Assembly (NCBI RefSeq): GCF_027922425.1 | Contig: NZ_BSFQ01000030.1 | Span: 26,779 to 90,778, forward strand | Direction of reading: 5' to 3' | DNA from: Pseudonocardia halophobica | GTDB lineage: Bacteria > Actinomycetota > Actinomycetes > Mycobacteriales > Pseudonocardiaceae | Length of the DNA stretch: 64,000 nucleotides | Shown: piece by piece, positions 61,537-64,000 of the stretch | Layout: every line of letters begins with the position of its first letter | How positions within the stretch are numbered: position 1 is the first letter of the stretch | The notes under the pieces: model-generated | The model's input: the letters and a program-made list of their open reading frames with translations, nothing else | What the model was told of the DNA's origin: nothing | Database searches by the model: none | Made by a program: the position numbers and the translations under genes

Positions 61537-63312
61537 ATGTCCGGATCCTGGGCCCGCGTCGACGACCTCGTCGCAGGTACCGCCCGGCTCTTCCCCCGGG
61601 CGGAGGCCGAGCTGGTCGCGTGGCGGCCGGAGGAGGTCGCGGGCGTCCTCGACGAGGTGCAGCGGCGCACCGACGAGGGCTGGTGGGCGTTCGGGACGGT
61701 GGCGTACGAGGCCGCCGGCGGACTCGATCCGACGCTCGTGACCCGCGAGCCGGTCGACGGGCTCCCGCTCGCCTGGTTCGGCCTCACCCGCGAGTCGCAC
61801 CCGGTGCCGGTCGTGGCGCACGGCCCGCGCTCGCCGCTGTCGGCCGGGCCCTGGGAGCCGGAGTGGGACGCCGCGGCGCACCGCGCGGCCGTCGGGACGG
61901 TGCGGGAGCGGATCGCCGCCGGCGAGACCTACCAGTGCAACCTCACCACCCGGCTGACCGCGCCCGTCGCCGGCGACCTCACGCAGCTCTACCGGGACCT
62001 GGCGCTCGGCCAGCGCGGCGAGCACCACGCCTACCTGGACACGGGCCGGTTCGTGGTCGCGTCCGCGAGCCCGGAGCTGTTCTTCTCCCTGCGGGGCGAC
62101 CGGATCCTGATGCGCCCCATGAAGGGCACCGCACCACGCGGCCGCACGACCGCCGAGGACGCCGAGGCGGTGGCCCGGCTGCGCGGCAGCGCCAAGGAGC
62201 GGGCCGAGAACGTCATGATCGTCGACCTGGTGCGCAACGACCTCGCGCGCCTCGCCCGGCCGGGCACCGTGACCGTGCCGCGGCTGCTCGGGGTCGAGCG
62301 TTACCCGACCGTCCACCAGCTCACGTCGGACGTCACCGCACAGCTGCGACCGGGTGTCGGGCTCACGAAGATCTTCCGCGCGCTGTTCCCGTGCGGCTCG
62401 GTCACCGGCGCGCCGAAGGCCCGCACGATGGAGCTGATCCGCGAGATCGAGGCGAGCCCGCGAGGCGTCTACTGTGGAGCGGTCGGCGTCGTCGCGCCCG
62501 CCGGCCACCCGGAGCGCGCCCGCTTCTCCGTCGCGATCCGGACGGTGGTGGCCGACCGCGCGCGGGGCACCGCGACCTACGGCACGGGCGGCGGCGTCAC
62601 GTGGGGGTCGGAGCCGGGCGCGGAGTACGCGGAACTGCGGGCCAAGGCGCGGGTGCTCGACGCCCGGCCCGAGGACTTCCACCTGATCGAGACGATGCGG
62701 CACGAGGCCGAAACCGGACTGCGGTCGCTCGACGCCCACCTCACCCGGGCCGCCGACTCCGCCGCCTACTTCGGGTTCCGGTTCGACGAGGCCGCCGTCC
62801 GATCCGCCCTGGCCGCGCGCCTCGCCGGCTGCGGCGGCGCCCGCGTCCGGCTGCGCTGCTACCGGGACGGCACGTCCGGCATCGACGTCGAGGACCTGCC
62901 GCCGCCCGCGTCCGGGCCGGTCCGGCTGGTCCTGGACCCCGAGCCCGTCGACTCGACGCAGTGCTGGCCGCACCACAAGACCAGCCGCCGCGCGCCCTAC
63001 TCGGTGCGGCTGGCGCGCCATCCCGAGGCCGACGACGTCCTGCTCGTCAACGAGCGGGGGGAGGTCACCGAGTCCTGCACGGCGAACCTCGCGGTCCGGC
63101 TCGACGGCGAGTGGTGGACGCCGGCGCTCGGCAGCGGCTGCCTGCCCGGGGTCGAGCGGGGCCTGATGGTGGCGGTGGGGCGCCTGCGCGAACGCGCGCT
63201 CCGCCCCGGCGACCTGCTCCGCGCCCAGGAGCTCGCGCTGGTCAGCTCGCTGCGCGGGTGGCGGGCGGCGACGCTGACCAGCGCAGCGGTCCCCAGTGGG
63301 CAGCCCACCTGA
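61537..63312 (+). CDS. PabB-PabC fusion (aminodeoxychorismate synthase component I / lyase)
   Basis: A 591-residue fusion for 4-aminobenzoate synthesis on the folate route. Residues ~80-405 are the chorismate-binding domain: AAGETYQCNLTTRL, RPMKGTAPRGRT, MIVDLVRNDLAR and CGSVTGAPKARTMELI. Residues ~410-590 are the PLP lyase, with HHKTSRR supplying the PLP-lysine and GEVTESCTANLAV. The glutaminase PabA is not nearby. GAGGAG lies 8 nt before the chosen ATG. Confidence 0.92.
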   Translation: MSGSWARVDDLVAGTARLFPRAEAELVAWRPEEVAGVLDEVQRRTDEGWWAFGTVAYEAAGGLDPTLVTREPVDGLPLAWFGLTRESHPVPVVAHGPRSPLSAGPWEPEWDAAAHRAAVGTVRERIAAGETYQCNLTTRLTAPVAGDLTQLYRDLALGQRGEHHAYLDTGRFVVASASPELFFSLRGDRILMRPMKGTAPRGRTTAEDAEAVARLRGSAKERAENVMIVDLVRNDLARLARPGTVTVPRLLGVERYPTVHQLTSDVTAQLRPGVGLTKIFRALFPCGSVTGAPKARTMELIREIEASPRGVYCGAVGVVAPAGHPERARFSVAIRTVVADRARGTATYGTGGGVTWGSEPGAEYAELRAKARVLDARPEDFHLIETMRHEAETGLRSLDAHLTRAADSAAYFGFRFDEAAVRSALAARLAGCGGARVRLRCYRDGTSGIDVEDLPPPASGPVRLVLDPEPVDSTQCWPHHKTSRRAPYSVRLARHPEADDVLLVNERGEVTESCTANLAVRLDGEWWTPALGSGCLPGVERGLMVAVGRLRERALRPGDLLRAQELALVSSLRGWRAATLTSAAVPSGQPT

Positions 63313-63318
63313 ACCCGG

Positions 63319-63382
63319 TGGTCATCAGGAGTTGAGGGCTCTCACGGCCCGTCCGGTGAACCCTGAGCTCCTGGTGATCATG
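63319..63382. terminator. Imperfect long inverted repeat after pabBC
   Basis: GGTCATCAGGAGTTGAGGG (left) pairs imperfectly with CCCTGAGCTCCTGGTGATC (right) around a ~22-nt loop, starting a few bases past the stop. The GATC/GGAG edges recall the hairpin repeats at 34.5-35.1 kb. Confidence 0.5.
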
Positions 63383-63455
63383 GTCTGACCCCGGCACACC
63401 CGACGCGAGCACGGCCTGACCGGCGCGGACCGCGTTCCTGCTGGTCAGCAGGGGT

Positions 63456-63497
63456 CGTGAGCGGCAGGTGCCCCTCTAGGGGCAGTTGCCACTCACG
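63456..63497. terminator. 42-bp palindrome, copy 2
   Basis: Same size, loop (TCTA) and flanks (GGGGTCGTGAG left, ACTCACGGGTC right) as the copy at 18578-18619. The outer arms differ from copy 1 and pair with three mismatches here. It lies between pabBC and the MFS gene. Confidence 0.7.
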
Positions 63498-63598
63498 GGT
63501 CGGGGCAGGGGGCTGACAGCGGCGTGTCGGGCGGTGACAGCGTGCTGCAAGGCCCACGCCCCACCCTCCTTCCATCGACGAGCGAGGGGAGGGACGGG

Positions 63599-64000
63599 AT
63601 GGCCGCCCGGGTGATCGAGGAGAGACGTGAAGGGGGCGCGACCGCGCTCCTCCCGGCCCCGGTGGCCGTGCTGGGCCTGGGTTCCTTCGCGATCGGGACG
63701 GACATGTTCGTCCTCGCGGGGGTCCTCACCGGGACGGCCGCCGACCTCGCGGTCGCGCCCTCCGAGGCCGGTCTCGCGCTGGCGGTGTACGCCGGCACCT
63801 ACGCGATCGGCGCCCCCGTGCTCGGCACGCTGCTCGGCGGGCGGCGGCTCCGGCCGCTGCTGCTCGGCTCGATCGCGGCGGTCGGCGTCGCCGCCGTGGC
63901 GACCGCGCTCGCGCCGAGCCTCGGTGTGCTGATGGCCGCGCGGGCGCTCGCCGCGCTCGCGGTGACCATCCACGTCCCGGCCGCGGCGGCGACCGCCCGG
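63599..64000 (+). CDS. MFS transporter, N-terminal part (cut by window end)
   Basis: The first 134 codons of a major-facilitator protein. A short basic start is followed by transmembrane helices (APVAVLGLGSFAIGTDMFVL, GLALAVYAGTYAIGAPVLGT). A loop GGRRLRPLLLGS and further helices follow. The GTDMFVLAGVL segment fits drug/arabinose-type exporters (DHA1 family). GAGGGGAGGGACGGG precedes the ATG. The frame is open to the last base. Confidence 0.8.
   Translation, partial: MAARVIEERREGGATALLPAPVAVLGLGSFAIGTDMFVLAGVLTGTAADLAVAPSEAGLALAVYAGTYAIGAPVLGTLLGGRRLRPLLLGSIAAVGVAAVATALAPSLGVLMAARALAALAVTIHVPAAAATAR

Noticed and set aside
1..64000. tRNA or rRNA genes
   Set aside because: No cloverleaf with a GGTTCRA loop or rRNA core sequence was recognised by eye; a covariance search was not possible.

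Overview
The window is chromosomal DNA of a high-GC actinobacterium, most likely a Pseudonocardia-type member of the Pseudonocardiaceae. Reasons: third codon positions are almost all G/C; GTG starts are frequent; a mycothiol-type amidase, a CysO/Mec/CysM cysteine route and a DUF3558 lipoprotein are present; and gene order matches Mycobacterium tuberculosis in two blocks (dinG, pncB, clpS, DUF2017, mec, cysO, cysM, rhomboid; and serB2-ctaD). No rRNA, tRNA, CRISPR array, transposase or integrase was seen.

Layout. 1-12.6 kb: conserved housekeeping (rhomboid protease, CysM/CysO/Mec, ClpS, NAD salvage PncB/PncA, DinG helicase) interrupted by a lower-GC operon for secretion-type proteins. 12.6-20.5 kb: peptidyl-tRNA hydrolase, SerB, cytochrome oxidase subunit I, a lone FetB-like permease, a PIG-L/Mca amidase and a MoxR-VWA fusion. 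20.6-29.1 kb: mixed metabolic and regulatory genes, including a macrolide-type glycosyltransferase whose leader holds a 7-codon ORF and a hairpin. 29.1-32.2 kb: ethanolamine ammonia-lyase genes with a decayed permease and a tiny overlapping ORF. 32.3-35.4 kb: a CopB-type P-ATPase with a CsoR-like operator, followed by a hairpin-repeat field and an MFS remnant. 35.6-42.5 kb: LacI/alpha-glucosidase, a methyltransferase, a beta-lactamase-fold protein, an O-antigen-ligase-like membrane protein and a DUF5313-like protein. 42.57-43.35 kb: an eight-copy tandem array with a period of about 103 bp.

43.4-51.7 kb is a catabolic island: LLM flavin monooxygenase, aldehyde dehydrogenase, class III CoA-transferase, HMG-CoA-lyase-type enzyme, flavin reductase and a stray RibBA, around an AraC-family regulator gene that carries a frameshift. 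All four promoters of the island share the same architecture: two CGG(A/C)T-type half-sites 21 bp apart, then 20-21 bp, then a TA(C/G)CGT -10 box. I read this as one AraC-type regulon that oxidises a substrate with reduced flavin and raises flavin synthesis at the same time.

52.5-57.8 kb is a cobalt-type nitrile hydratase cluster (ArsR regulator, AmiC-like sensor with an unusual SRPBCC domain at its N terminus, amidase, beta, alpha, accessory protein), closed by a strong hairpin. 57.8-64 kb holds a phospholipase D-like protein, a PadR/FAD-monooxygenase pair, a PabB-PabC fusion and the start of an MFS transporter cut by the window edge. Many genes have a TANNNT -10 box only 6-8 nt before the start codon, which suggests leaderless transcripts.
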